NCBI GenBank assembly: GCA_014529385.2
Contig: CM043948.1
Coordinates: 80,156,760-80,218,759 of the forward strand
DNA: 62,000 bases
Direction: 5' to 3'
DNA from: Adiantum capillus-veneris
Taxonomy: Eukaryota; Streptophyta; Polypodiopsida; Polypodiales; Pteridaceae
Position numbers and translations under genes: made by a program. How positions within the stretch are numbered: the first letter of the stretch is position 1; the number at the start of each line of letters is the position of its first letter. Of this stretch, positions 1 through 11,444 are shown piece after piece. The notes below the pieces were generated by a model, which saw only the letters and a program-made list of their open reading frames with translations, made no database searches and had not been told where the DNA came from.

Positions 1-1564
1 ATGGACTCGGCCTACATGATTTTGAGCTTCAAAATCTGAACCACCACCTTGTTGTTCATTCCTTTCAATCTCCAGCTCTTTTGATGACTCTTCGAATTCT
101 TCAATGACTATTGGACCTCTCTTCTTTCCATTTGATGGCCATGTAGTTGTTGTGTTTTAGCTTGGACGTCCCCTAACCATGCTAGGAGAAAGGCTATCTA
201 GAGACTGATTGATGGTGACACTTACGCCCCCCTCAATAAAACTACAAGTCAAAACAATAGTGAGGGCACTGAACACCAACTACGATCACGTTCTTTACAT
301 AAGAAGAAAATAACTTACCGTTGTATGCTTCCGCCTGGTTTTCGGAAAACTCACCATCAACATAATCTAAGAACCATGGAAAGTCTCTCCACGTATCCTT
401 ACCATGGAGCTTGTCTTTCCACTTGTCGGGATAGATCCCACTCTTCTCTCTCTCAGACGCCACCCATGGATCATTGGGACGCTCGGAGTACAAACTCCAT
501 AAGATTTTCTTGAGGGCACCCACCCACCATTTACAATATACATTATTGACTCATGTGATCAAAGCATACAATATGAATCATACACACTGTGCATGCATAG
601 TGCAACTACTCCTTCCATTGTGTGTGGCTTGTATGGTTTTCTTCCATCACACAAAAGCTTGTCTAAGTGATCTTCTCGGAAAGATTACAATGCCTCATCA
701 AGAGATAGGCCATAATCGTGTGCAACATATGTATGGAGCTTCTTCATCGTTGAGTTTCCACCTCCATCTTCTCCTCCAAGCTTTGTCTAAGTGATATTCT
801 CGGAAAGATTACAATGCCTCATCAAGAGATAGGCCATAATCGTGTGCAACATATGTATGGAGCTTCTTCATCGTTGAGTTTCCACCTCCATCTTCTCCTC
901 CAAGCTCAACACACCTCTGCACTTGAAGCATTAGCAACGTTGCACTCATATGTATGAATTTGTTCTCTAATGTTACTATACTCACCTTTTGAATTGCCAC
1001 CAATAGATGTGCATTCTTAGCCATTACAAAAATAACTTCTCTTGTATTGGAATAGACACCTTGGTCATGGAAACCTCATCCTTGCCCAATGTTTCCACCA
1101 AACAACATTTCCCATAATGCTTCATTGGATATAGCATTAGATAATCAGCAAAAAATCCAATACATTCAAAAGTAAAGAATACTCACCCTGCAAGGCTTAT
1201 GCATGCATGTGCAACCTTGGACACTTTGAAGTGGGTCATTTTGCACCCCTTATCTCCCTAACCCACAAATGCAATACACTTTCAAAAGAATTCTATACTA
1301 TTCTTTGGATTGGCCATGACAACTATCTTCAACCCCTTCTGGATGAAGAAGTTCTTTGTCATACTTAGAGCCATGTCATAGCTTGCTTTGCAATCTGTTT
1401 CTCTTGAAGGATACGCTCTTGTGTCCTTTGTAGGCAAGTTCTACGGTTTTTGGCAATACATTACATTGAAATCCTCCTGCAATACTCAGCATAAAGGTAG
1501 ATTAAATTTTAAACAATATATATTCAAATCATCCAATGCATATATACTATAATTTACACTCACC
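1..1564 (-). pseudogene. Unrecognised spliced gene-like remnant
   Basis: Read on the minus strand, this looks like a short-exon plant gene, but I do not recognise the product. GT donors are visible near 1563, 1196, 985 and 318. Two introns are clear: 1563-1477, ending TTGCAG, and 985-917, ending GTGCAG; both are of small plant size. Exon peptides in order include AYPSRETDCKASYDMAL (about 1415-1365), an exon ending LVAIQK at 986, GGEDGGGNSTMKKLHTYVA (from 916), and SGIYPDKWKDKLHGKDTW (about 442-389). Stop codons fall inside apparent exons and one exon contains a 123-bp duplication, so the copy is probably dead. It runs off the left edge. It could be a host gene fragment or the transposase gene of a DNA element; nothing seen decides between them. 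Confidence 0.35.
655..901. repeat. Tandem duplication, two 123/124-bp units
   Basis: The segment starting AAGCTTGTCTAAGTGAT at 655 recurs at 778 with almost no change (one extra T and one C-to-A change near the start). A third partial start, AAGCTC, lies at 902. It sits inside an exon of the minus-strand remnant and would duplicate about 41 residues and shift the frame. The near-identity suggests a recent event. Confidence 0.9.
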
Positions 1565-1599
1565 TTCCATAGTAGCTAGTAGAGTGACGAAACACTTTC

Positions 1600-1600
<1 letters not shown>

Positions 1601-1679
<79 letters not shown>
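1601..1679. repeat. Compound microsatellite (TG)n(AG)n
   Basis: About 20 TG units (1601-1640) run directly into about 19 AG units (1641-1679). No gene context is visible. Confidence 0.97.
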
Positions 1680-1682
<3 letters not shown>

Positions 1683-1865
1683 AATGAAATGATATATTAA
1701 CGTCTTTGAAAGGTCAAAGTGACCTATGAGACAGAAGAGTTTACTAATGGTGAATCTGATACAATGTCTGTGTAAAAGACTGAAAATTTGAGAAAATGAA
1801 AGTGAACTGAGCTAAAGTGAAATGGAATGAAATGAAATGGGATGAATTGAAAGGAAATGAAAGGC
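1679..1865. repeat. Degenerate GAAAT/GAAATGAAAT low-complexity tract
   Basis: The sequence is dominated by imperfect GAAAT and GGAAT pentamers, for example ATGAAATGAAATG at both ends. It separates the microsatellite from the LINE remnant. Nothing else is seen in it. Confidence 0.6.
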
Positions 1866-1879
1866 TGAGATGCTAGAAT

Positions 1880-3200
1880 CAAGATCCTATCCTATGATAT
1901 CTAGCATCGGTCTTTGGCGGATCTCATTAATGTCCTCCTTAGTGAGTACTCTGATTGGGCATCTCCCATGTCGTGCTAGAATAGTCTGGACCCTTTGGTG
2001 CATGTTCCATCAATGTCTTGATGAACCTTGCAATCATGGGCATCTAGATTTCCCTAGCTGAGTGGTTCTATCAGTAAATGTACCTTTTGGTACAGGTGGA
2101 CTTTGAAGTCTGCTATGATGCCTGCTCATCTAAATATCGTGCATATAGTCTAAAAAAATCAGTGATCTCCCTTCGTGAGTGTCTCCTACTATCTGGTATC
2201 CTCAAGAGGCTCTCCCTATGTCTACACAGCTCCAATAAAAATATCCCAAGGCATCTTTGATCTTGGTATCTCATAACATTCACCATTGGTCCAGAACCCT
2301 CTCTGAATAGTCAGTTGAAATGGCCTCGTATCTCATAGTGGACTGGGTAGTGACAGATGTGATGTAACTTTGTCTGTAGCTCTATAGGGCATAGTTGACA
2401 AATCCTGGCCTCCGCTGATACTCCTCTAGATCTACCTGTCTCAATCTCTAATTGATGTGATGATGTGCGCATTTCTCCAATATTACATCGTAATGCATGG
2501 GATATATGAGTGTCCATGTAAGCAGGTTTGATCACCAAGCCATCCTCTTTAAGCTCAAGGAGATTCTCTCTGTAGAAAGACATCTTCGTGCCAAGCACAT
2601 GCATAGGATGTATCCATGTCCTCCTAGTGTCTAATTGAATCAAGTCCTATCTGATAAGCTAAGTGATCTCAGTCCATGTGAGAGATAAGGAGGGTGCGTC
2701 TAGTGAATACTAGAAAGGGGCTAGTCTATCCATGTCAAAACCATGCAGCTTGAACCAAGTTGTCATCTGTGCATACCAACAAGAGGTGTCTCTCTGCGAG
2801 GTAAGATATCGAGAAGACTGTAAAGCTAGATGGGCATATCTGTCTCTGGGGAGATCCCTGATATTGTTCATAAAAGAAAAGGATCTGGTGAGTGCGTCGA
2901 TGACCAATGGTGAAGCAGCGAGCTCTGCACAGATAGTCTCATGTGGTGTGGAGGGCTTGGCCCTAATCATCTGAGAAATCATAGATACTAGAGGCCTCTC
3001 CAAGCACTTACATCCATCAGTACTGTCGGCTCCCCTATGGTAGTCCATTGATGGCCCCCAAATCTGCACCACATAAAGCATAGCTGATGTGACGAAATTA
3101 TAAAAAATCCATAGTTTCATTTGAGGTTCTTGAAACTTAACATGCAAACACATCCTCTCCATCTTCTGCGAGCAGAAGGCAACGTCATCTGACATCAAGG
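1880..3200 (-). pseudogene. 3' end of a non-LTR (LINE-type) reverse transcriptase ORF
   Basis: Two minus-strand open stretches (3198-2710 and 2643-2311) join into one protein tail with a short disrupted gap between them. The first contains YVVQIWGPSMDYH and later WYAQMTTWFKLHGFDMDRL. The second ends with a zinc-knuckle arrangement, CQLC followed by HHICH (about 2400-2325), the C-X2-C...H-X3/4-C pattern found at the C-terminus of plant LINE ORF2 proteins. Weak matching frame continues to about 1880 with several stops. The endonuclease and reverse transcriptase core are absent, which fits the usual 5' truncation of LINE copies. The family assignment rests on the C-terminal zinc knuckle and general resemblance, so it is probable rather than certain. 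Confidence 0.6.
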
Positions 3201-3234
3201 TTTTCTCAGTTTTCTTCTTTGTTTAATTAGTACA

Positions 3235-4440
3235 ACAGTAAGACTAGGCGGTAGGAGAACTTAATGAGGTAATCAATAGGTTTCATTTTGTTGACACTTT
3301 TTTCAATATATATGCTCAACGGCTATGCTATGAAATAGATATGTATGTTGCCGTGCAAATTTTTTTTCCATGCTTGTGCAATTTCAGCACTCAAGGCACA
3401 AGCAAGGCTTGTGAGCATAACCAAAAGTATGATATTTTTGTTTTTGAACACACGATGTGCAACAACCACTCATAATTAAGCAAGATTTGAGTGAGAAATG
3501 ATATCATTTAAAAGCAAGGATTCTTTCCATGCCTGGCAAAGGTTAGGGCATGGTAGTGCTTAAGAATCTCATGGAGATTGGCATGGCCTATTGCTAACCT
3601 TGCTAAAGGAGGCACAGGTACTCTGCAAGGCCGACCATTAACTACAATTCTAGGAAGTTGTCCAACAAGTTGATAGGGATTGAGTTCTAAGATATCACGG
3701 GAGCAAGGCTTCATCTACAAATCTTCATGATAACGGTAATCAAGCCCAGCAGGTACAAGGTATATCTATTGCAAGTATTTTTCCGTTTTTCAATACATTT
3801 TACAATTTGACAAGTTTGATTATTTGTGAATGCTCTACAAGGTTGACTTTCTTTTGTCATAAAATCTAATATCTAACCAGACGAAATGGTTTTCTCATAT
3901 TAAACTGATTATTTAATGTGGGATAATAAACGGGAACAACTTAGGGTTAGAATATAGACATGTACTTACAGATCTATCTCAACACGGGGCCAATGATAAA
4001 GGGGTCCAAATGAAGATGGTCTGTCAAAGAGCAATGCTACCGAATGGAGCTTAAAAGACCTTAGGGTTAGCTTCATTAAAGACCTCCAAAAATTAGTGTT
4101 AAAAAGTTCTTTGACCTTACGCAAGCTAGGGCTAACCTCGAGGTGGGAATCGTACCCAAGCATGAGGTGCTGAGACGCTTAAAGTGGTTGTGGAAACCTT
4201 GCTCAAAGCTTGAGGGGATTTTTATTCTTAAATGACATAGGTTAATGTTAAATTCAAAGATAAGTTCTCAAGAGGCATGAACATCCATGCTTGATTGACT
4301 AAGGCTTGAAGTATTCAATTCAAAACAAATGACTTAAGAAGCATAAAAGACACATGCTTGCTTGATTGAATAAGTCTGTGAATTATTCCATTCAACCAAA
4401 TGACTTTATAATCATAAAAGACACATGATCAAATGATCCT
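3235..4440. other. Gene-free spacer, no recognisable coding
   Basis: AT-rich sequence without a reading frame I can support. The only structure noted is a dispersed repeat at about 3850-4110 (separate entry). A 68-codon minus-strand open stretch at 3508-3714 has no recognisable motif and is not called. Confidence 0.5.
3850..4110 (+). repeat. Dispersed unclassified repeat, copy 1
   Basis: This stretch matches 33662-33920 on the same strand with many small differences. Shared landmarks in order are TAATATCTAA, TTTTCTCAT.TTAAACT, ATTTAAT, AAAGAGCAATG, and AATGGAGCTTAAAA followed by a copy of TTAGCT. No ends, duplications or coding capacity were found, so the repeat class is unknown. Confidence 0.7.
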
Positions 4441-4449
4441 CCACATGTT

Positions 4450-5215
4450 GCAAAATGACTACAAAATGGACGTACCTTCCCACTATAGAAAATTCACGAT
4501 ACAAGACAGAAAGATATTGATAACACAACCCATAAGAGAGTGAAAGAACAAGGAGTCATATGATGGGCCAAAGGACACAAAGAAGATAGACTTAGTAGCA
4601 CCAAGATAAGATCCAAGGCTAGTCTATATAGCAACTGATATGAGTCCAGAAGAAGAAGAGAAGCTCATAAGTCTTCTCAAGGAGTACAAGGACGTGTTTG
4701 CTCGGTCATAAAAATACCTAAAAGGAGTAGATCCGACAATATGCCAACACATGATTCCATTAAAACCTGATGCAAAGCCTAGTTGACATAGACTATACAC
4801 GTATAATGATATGTTTGCTAAGCGCATCAAGGAAGAGATTGATAAACTGAAGGAAGCTGAGTTCATCTATGAGATAGAACACACCGATTGGGTATTTCCA
4901 ATTGTGGTAGTGTCCAAGAAGAATGGTAAACTTTGAGTGTGTGTCAATATAAAGAAGGTTAATGCCACTACAATAAGGGATAATTATCCCTTACCTATCA
5001 CTAACACCATGTTATAGAATGAGCGGCAAGCAAACAGGCATATTTCTTCTTAGATGGATTCTTTGGCTACAGCAAGCTTGCAATCAGCTAGCTCCAAAAT
5101 ATCAATATAAGATGACATTTTCCACAAAATGGGGTATGTATGCATATAGAGTCATGCCCTTTGGATTGACTAATGACTCGAAAACATTTCAAAGATTAAT
5201 GGTACATGCCTTTAA
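4450..5215 (+). pseudogene. Family A gypsy copy A1, linker and reverse transcriptase N-half
   Basis: The translated sequence follows copy A3 (minus strand, 61126-58214) closely: a linker with DVPSHYRKFTI, then YIATDMSPEEEEKL, ICQHMIPLKPDAKPS, EFIYEIEHTDW, and the reverse transcriptase landmarks VRVC-like (stop-interrupted) and YRVMPFGLTND. Many in-frame stops are present, often at Trp or Arg codons, so the copy is dead. It is 5' truncated: gag and the first protease are not seen before 4450. The reverse transcriptase is cut at about 5215 by an inverted-repeat element and resumes at about 6547. Confidence 0.85.
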
Positions 5216-6542
5216 CACTAGAATCGTAACCTAACAGGACATAAAAGTGTCCTTTCAGGGTTTTGGGAAAAATTTCCAAAACCATAGTAGATCCACTCAT
5301 TTTGAAAAATCCTTTCATGAGCTTATAGTTCAATAACTACTACATATGGAAAAAATGAGAAACTTGTAATTTTTCTCATCCCTTGGTCACTACAAGCCTC
5401 CAAAGTTGATGGACCAGTGCATTTTGCCCAAAACAGCAATTTCTTACGGTTGATTGCATATAAATAAGAGTGGGGATTTTTGTAGGAAAATGCCCCGTTA
5501 ACTTCAATGGGTTGGTGACCAAAGCATATGGTTGATTTTAACTCACTAATTTTTTTTTGGGCAAAAAAAAAGGTACAAAAAGTTGCATTTTTGCCATTCT
5601 GCGGACTTATCATCAAAGTTTCTATAGTCACGCTCAATACAGATACTATATACATGTTTTCTTAGTTCCCTTTGGGCCTTTGTATTCAAAAGGAGCCATG
5701 GAGAATGCCAAAAGGATAATGGATCTCTTACAATTGGAACCTTTGGGGCAATGATAAAGTGCTAAATACAGCAAACATGAAAAAACTGGGTTTAGCATTA
5801 TGACCTCTAGAAACCCATCGAAACTACTCAATATCTAGCCAAGTTTGTAGTCTATGATTAGATATGGTTGCTACCTACAAAGTACACACAATTGGCCTAA
5901 GAAACTATCAATATTGAGAAAGTTATACTTGCTCCTCTAAAATGTATTGTATTCTTCAGCAATCAAAAAACTCAACCATCATCATATACTATGCTATATA
6001 GCATATTAGGTCCCCCAAAACTCAAGGAAGATTAGCTTTATGTTATACATTACACTTACACAATCAAAATTAAATTTGGATATCAAGAAAGCCACCAAAA
6101 AAATCATAAAAGTGCTAATTTTGGCCAAAAAACAGGATTATGCAATTATTGTAAATTGGTCATAACTTTCAATTTTAACCTTTGTCTCTCCCTACAAGCA
6201 TCAAAACATGTTGAGAACTATGAAGGCCTAACTTCTAGCCATCTAAACCTCACAAACATGAAGTTTAGAGTGGTATAGTTGCCAACAATTGAAAAAAAGC
6301 CAAAAACAGGACCCGTTTTTTCACACAGTTTAGGTTCAAAAATGTTGTGCAAGAGTAAGGTTAATGGTGAGATCGATACTCCAAAAAAATGCTAAGTTTT
6401 TTTCAGCTCATAAGGCAACTTTGTGGATATATAGCACCTAGAAATTCATTTTCATACTCTTCAAATAATTCAAGCAAAATGGTCACTTAACAGGACACAA
6501 AAGTGTCCAAGGACATAAAAGTGTCCTGTTACCATTCTAGTG
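5216..6542. mobile_element. 1.33-kb terminal-inverted-repeat DNA element, non-autonomous
   Basis: The element interrupts the reverse transcriptase of copy A1. Left end CACTAGAATCGTAAC, right end (reverse complement) CACTAGAATGGTAAC; both ends then run into AACAGGAC. It is flanked by TTAA at 5212-5215 and 6543-6546. If one A and one T are counted as part of the termini, the duplication is TA instead. Subterminal 16-bp units GGACA-YAAAAG-TGTCC occur once on the left (5237-5252) and twice on the right (6493-6508, 6511-6526), as expected of transposase-binding sites. No transposase frame is visible. The termini recall CACTA elements, but a 3-bp direct duplication is not seen; piggyBac-like (TTAA) or Tc1/mariner-like (TA) are the alternatives. 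Confidence 0.8.
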
Positions 6543-6546
6543 TTAA

Positions 6547-7814
6547 ATAACTTGAAAATATTCTTGGAAATTTATTTGGATGATCTATGTGTACACCCTC
6601 TCTTGAGAGACGAGCATACAAAACACCTCAAAGAAGTATCCTTCGAAAAGTGCAGGACGTATATGATTTGCCTAAACCCAAAAAAGTGTGTATTCATGGT
6701 TAGACAAGGTAGAATCTTGGGACATAATGTCTCAAGAAACAACATATCTACAGATATGGATAAGATAAAAGTGATTGTAGAAATGCCTATACCAAACAAC
6801 ACAAAGTAGGTACAATGCTTCATGGGACACTGTGGTTATCACAGGAGGTTCATTCACATGTATACGGTCATTGCTCAACCCCTGCATAAACTTATAGTAG
6901 TCTTTGAATGGACGGAGGAGTGTGAGGAGACATTTCAAAAGTTAAAGAAATCATTCATATCCGCTCCAGTACTAAAAGCACCAGATTAGGATAAGAAATT
7001 TCATGTTCACATTGATGCTTCAACATTTCCTATAGGATGTATCTTGGCTCAGCCAAGAGAAGAAAATATGGATTTCCTAGTCTAATATGCCAAGAGACAG
7101 CTTAACAATGTTGAAAATAACTACACTATGCTCTTAAAACTTTTGGCATTATCTCCTTGCAAACTAGTTTGTGTTTTTCACTGATCATCAAGCCCTTTTA
7201 TACCTTGTAAACAAACCATGCCATATCGGACACATTGTACAATGGTTTATCATATTGCTGGAGTTTGATATTACAGTAGTGGTTAAAAAAGGGAAGACAC
7301 AGTTCATATTTCTAGATTGCTAAATTGAGAATCTCCAGAAGGCGTAGACGATGACATCCCTGATGCATAGCTTTTGAATGTTGAAATGGTACCCAGTGGT
7401 CTTAGGGGATAGACAATTTATTGTTCTATGGAGGATAATTTGATGGGACTGATCAAGAATCTAAAAGACAAATGGTTCAGCGGCTCAAGAATTTCCAACT
7501 AATTGGTGGACGTTTATATTATTTAGGCTCAGACAACATTTTACGATTACCAGAAGAGTACGATTGATATCTTTTAGAAGCACATGTTCAAGACTTAGCA
7601 TTTCATTGCTCACAAACAAAAACATAATGGCACTTGAAACAATAAGGAGTTTATTAGCCAAATATATGTGTTGATGTCCATGAGTATGTTACTAACTGTG
7701 CTACATGCAGATCTACACCACCACTATAACATGCAACACTGTTTTAGGTAAAAATAACACAAAAATGGAGTCAACATATAATTAACTACCTATCAACGAA
7801 CACATTTCCTAAAA
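6547..7814 (+). pseudogene. Family A gypsy copy A1, RT C-half, RNase H and first H2C2 unit
   Basis: The frame resumes after the inserted element with IYLDDLCVHPLLRDEH (catalytic YxDD at the same place as in copy A3), then CFMGHCGYHRRFIHMY, an RNase H with HVHIDAS and FTDHQALLYLVNK-like text, and the first integrase zinc-binding unit, readable as LEAHVQDLAFHCS then EYVTNCATC. A linker follows with KWSQHIINYL, the start of the second H2C2 unit. Numerous stops and some frameshifts are present. The copy is cut at 7815-7819 (GCACC) by the Tat-like element and resumes at 16959. Confidence 0.85.
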
Positions 7815-7819
7815 GCACC

Positions 7820-9266
7820 GATGGGGGCTTTTCACAAGCCAAGCTCCCATACCCCTCTTCTCTCGTCCCCACCCCATGAAAACCCCCTCTTAGGGAGGGA
7901 GTGATAAAAAAACATTGGAAAAAGTAAGAAAAAAATAAAGTATGATTATGTAAATATATAAGAAAGGTAAAATAGGCCACCTCATGCCTACAGGGTAGCC
8001 CATCGCCACTTTGCCTCCTTTTTCTTCACTGTTGCCCCGCCGGGTGTCCCTTTTCCTCTCCTCCACTCAAAAGGTCAACCCCCTCTCTCTTCCCCTTGTC
8101 CTTTCTCCTTTCTCTCTCCCCTCAAGCTACCCCACCTCTCACCAATAATGCATTATAACTCACCAATAATGCACCCTAACTCACATGCAACTTACCCTAT
8201 CTTCCAAAATAGTATACCCCACCCCCTCTTTCTCTCTCCTATCATATCCCATGACCCAAATACCCCCCTCTCTCTCTAAAGGGCGCCATGTCTCTTGTCT
8301 TGTAGCTAAATAACCTCCCCACACTCACACACACTCAGTTTCACTGAAAAAGGTGCCCACAGACCCATCCCCACCCGGTGGTTACCTGATTTTTCTTGTG
8401 TTCACACACATCTGCACACAGATTCACCTCTGAACACACTCCCCTCTCTCCCCTCTTGTAATTACTTTATTCTCCATGTCACCTCTCACTTTTTTTCATC
8501 TCTCTCTCTTAGTCTCTCTCTCATGAGACTGCTGTTCTGGCACATATACACACAGCCAGACAAGTGGGGCCCACAGTCACATGGCATATATAGATAATGA
8601 TTTCTTCATTTCTAAATTCTAGAATTTCTCCCCCCTCCTCCCCTATATAAAGAGGGGTCACCATCACACTAAGGACACAACATCACCAAAGAACACACTA
8701 TGCAGTGTGTGTGCCTAGTGCGCACACACACACCCACACCGACACCATCACCATCACCGCAATCACCATGCTTGTCTTGAGCATGACCTCTACACCCTTG
8801 GCTATGGAAGATGAAGGGCAACTAAATGAAGGATGATGGCCATAATCCTCGTGCGAGTCTTCGCCATCAACTCCCACCTATCTGCCATGTGCTCTACCAC
8901 TCTCTCCCTTCTCGTTCCCCTACCCTATGCTCCCCATTTCATCGCGTAATTCTCTAAATAAAGCTTGAGGTTTTGTGAGTATGTTTTCTTGCAATGTTTT
9001 GCCCATGTGAGGTGTGCGGAATCGCCACCTAGTCTTGTGTTTTGGAGTGAGCTTGTGTATATGTGAAGGGTGTGCGGATTCGCCATCCTTTTGTGATGCC
9101 TAAGTACTAAGCCGCAACTTTGTTGTGGTGGTATGTTGTTTGCGTCCTAGCCGCTGAAGCTAGGTGGTGCCCCCTGTTTGCTTTACCATGACAGGCTCGA
9201 GGCGCGCCATTCGGTCCCCGGTGTTTTAGAGGCCGTCGGGGTTCGGGGTTCGCTTTGCTCCCGTCA
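7820..9266 (+). repeat. 5' LTR of the Tat-like element
   Basis: 1,447 bp, ending CCCGTCA. It contains a TATA box (TATATAAAG, 8644-8652) and an AATAAA signal (8957-8962). Almost identical by eye to the 3' LTR, apart from scattered substitutions and a 97-bp segment present only in the 3' copy. Confidence 0.93.
8644..8652 (+). promoter_or_regulatory. LTR promoter TATA box
   Basis: TATATAAAG in a C-rich LTR context, about 310 bp upstream of AATAAA (8957-8962). This gives a plausible U3-R-U5 layout. The same pair occurs in the 3' LTR at 16245-16253 and 16552-16557. Confidence 0.7.
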
Positions 9267-9290
9267 TTTGGTGCCCCCACTGAGGATCTT
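9267..9290 (+). other. Primer-binding-site region of the Tat-like element
   Basis: The bases directly after the LTR read TTTGGTGCCCCCACTGAGG. The TGGTGCC start fits a tRNA 3'-end complement, but I cannot name the tRNA from memory. Confidence 0.55.
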
Positions 9291-9339
9291 CTCATGAAAC
9301 CCTTCAGTTTACAAGACTGAAACCCTTAAACTATTGTGA

Positions 9340-10124
9340 ATGGATGAATGGCTAGCAGGATTTGCTAATTGGACGACAGAAGAAGAAGAGCTCCAAGCAC
9401 AACTAGACGAACTCCGCATCTCCATCGAAACTTGTGTGCCAGGCGTAACGGTAATCGATTTGCAATGGGAGAGGCAACCAACACGCCAAACCTAGTGGAT
9501 ATACATAGGCCAAGTGCCAAGAAGAAGAAGGAGAAGGTCGAAACCATGTCCGCAACCTACAACCAACCCACAACAACAAAATGGAAGGAGCTCTACACAA
9601 TAGAGAATCAACACTATTCTACTTTGAGAATCGGGTAACTCAAGTCACCGAGGTAATTATCACGGTCAGTTTTCAAGTCGCACCTGATGCTGCAGCACAG
9701 ATAACGGAAGCATTGGCTCACACTCTCACTAGAGAAACTAGGGATCTACTGAGTTTGTTTTAGGAAAGAACACCACCCTCTCCCACAAGCTTGGAGAGTG
9801 ACTAAGCACCTCTAAGCTTCACATGAATCAGTACAACCTACCTCAAGACAGATCACACATACCAACACGTGTACGCTCAATCAAGGTAATACTGGATTTG
9901 AAGGCTCACTACCAGCACGTCATTGACACCATGCTGGGTGGGGAGCAATTTTTTGAGGTTCTGGCATCAGATCAACCATTTGTCTTACCTTTGGTACAAG
10001 GCAATGTACCGTTTGAAGTTTTAATCTATGTCCTAGTATAAGAGGGTATACACGCCTCCTTGTAAAGAAGAAAAAATTTTTTGCAAGTTAAGCAGTGTCT
10101 TTCTAGCTCTCTCTCTCAGTAATC
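9340..10124 (+). pseudogene. Leader with broken gag N-terminal extension
   Basis: An ATG at 9340 opens a 51-codon frame (MDEWLAGFANWTTEEEELQA start) that stops at 9493-9495. A second open piece at 9823-10041 contains HYQHVIDTMLGGEQFFEVL. Both are acidic, lie before the main gag frame and have no recognised domain. They may be remnants of an N-terminal extension of gag that has lost its frame, or a small upstream ORF. Confidence 0.45.
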
Positions 10125-11432
10125 ATGGCAAGTGTAGCATTTCCAACATTTAAAGGAAAGAAGGGGGAGGATTTGGTAACAGACTTCCTAGATGACTTTG
10201 AAGTAGCATGTGTAGTGAGCAACAAAGATACGGATGAATCCCGGGTTAGAATCTTTAAGCATCTCATGAAGCTAGAAGCTAGATCATGGTACAATGCACT
10301 TCCACAAGCAACCAAGGATGACTGCGAACCCTTAAAAACCGCTTTTAAGAGGCGCTTTGGGGGAGGTACCACTTCAGAAAAGTTGTGGGACAAGTTGAGA
10401 GACTTGAAGCAGGAGGGTCTTTTAGAATATGCCACCTATGAGTCCAAATTTGTGGATTTGTGGGAACGGTGGGTTGAGTCACTGGCTAGGGGGGAAGCTA
10501 CACCCGATTTTCTAAAAAAAGATCGGTTGACGCATGGCTTATGGCCGCTTCTCAAGGAGAAGGTGAAAGGTAGATTCCCGGCTACGTACGAGTTAGCCGT
10601 TGAGATTGCTCGCCTTGAAGACAAGAAGCTGCGAATGAAAGCCAAAGAAACCGAGTCAACAGAATCAGGAACATCGCGTCGACCAGCAACTACGACAACC
10701 ACCATTCCACCACCACCACCGGCTCTTGGGGTAAGAGATGACCAACAAGATATGTTGGCCCATATTACTGACCAACTGCAGAATTTGTCTGTCCACTTAA
10801 TACAACAAGGGAGGGGTCAAGAAAGAGATCAAGACCCTGGAAGAGCACGACGACAAAACAGGGAGTATCATTGCTACAACTGTGGAGAAGACGGTCACGG
10901 TATGTACTACTGTCCCAAACCACGACAAAACTATAATAGAGGAGGTAGGAGGAACCAATTGTCACCCCCTAGAGAAAGAACACCCCCACCCCGAGCACCA
11001 CCCCCACCAACACAAATTCTACGTCCACCCCAGACACCACTACAAGCATCCATCCCACCTCTTCCACCAGCCCCACCACCTGATCGCCTTGTAAACATCA
11101 TAAGGCTAGAAGAGAAAGGAAAAGCCATAGTAGTGGATCCACCCAGAGCAAAGGAGAGGGACAAGGGTAAGGAGAAGGTAACCTTTTTAAAACCACTTGA
11201 AGCCATGACTGTGAAAAGAGCTAGGAGGGAGAAAGCTACACAATCAGATGATGAGAGAAGCATGAGAGGAGAAACTAGCAAGAGGCCATCCAGGCCACGA
11301 CGGAAATTGGGCATCACCGACTTCCAGCTAGGGGAAAGTTCTAAGCCCTATGATCTAACATTGGATGTGGCAGAGCAAGGACCGAAGATTACATGGCCAC
11401 AGCTTCTACATCTTGCACCAAAAGTAAGGTGA
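10125..11432 (+). CDS. gag: Gag (capsid and nucleocapsid) of the Tat-like element
   Basis: 435 residues from the ATG at 10125. The N-terminal half has the plant retrotransposon gag pattern: FPTFKGKKGEDLVTDFLDDF, then LEARSWYNALPQAT, LKTAFKRRFGGG and EYATYESKFVDLW. A single CCHC zinc knuckle, CYNCGEDGHGMYYC (10872-10913, C-X2-C-X4-H-X4-C), would bind the RNA genome. A proline-rich stretch follows (about residues 280-330). The frame closes with TGA at 11430-11432. The protease frame continues in the same phase directly beyond it, so this stop may be a mutation or, less likely, a read-through point. Confidence 0.9.
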   Translation: MASVAFPTFKGKKGEDLVTDFLDDFEVACVVSNKDTDESRVRIFKHLMKLEARSWYNALPQATKDDCEPLKTAFKRRFGGGTTSEKLWDKLRDLKQEGLLEYATYESKFVDLWERWVESLARGEATPDFLKKDRLTHGLWPLLKEKVKGRFPATYELAVEIARLEDKKLRMKAKETESTESGTSRRPATTTTTIPPPPPALGVRDDQQDMLAHITDQLQNLSVHLIQQGRGQERDQDPGRARRQNREYHCYNCGEDGHGMYYCPKPRQNYNRGGRRNQLSPPRERTPPPRAPPPPTQILRPPQTPLQASIPPLPPAPPPDRLVNIIRLEEKGKAIVVDPPRAKERDKGKEKVTFLKPLEAMTVKRARREKATQSDDERSMRGETSKRPSRPRRKLGITDFQLGESSKPYDLTLDVAEQGPKITWPQLLHLAPKVR

Positions 11433-11444
11433 CAATGGTCTAAA

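Noticed and set aside
5216-6542. CACTA (En/Spm) assignment from the CACTA terminus
   Set aside because: Flanks read TAA and TTA, not a direct 3-bp repeat; TTAA or TA fits better, so the superfamily is left open.
10931-11317. 128-codon minus-strand frame inside gag
   Set aside because: Gly/Val-rich shadow of the proline-rich region of the gag frame.
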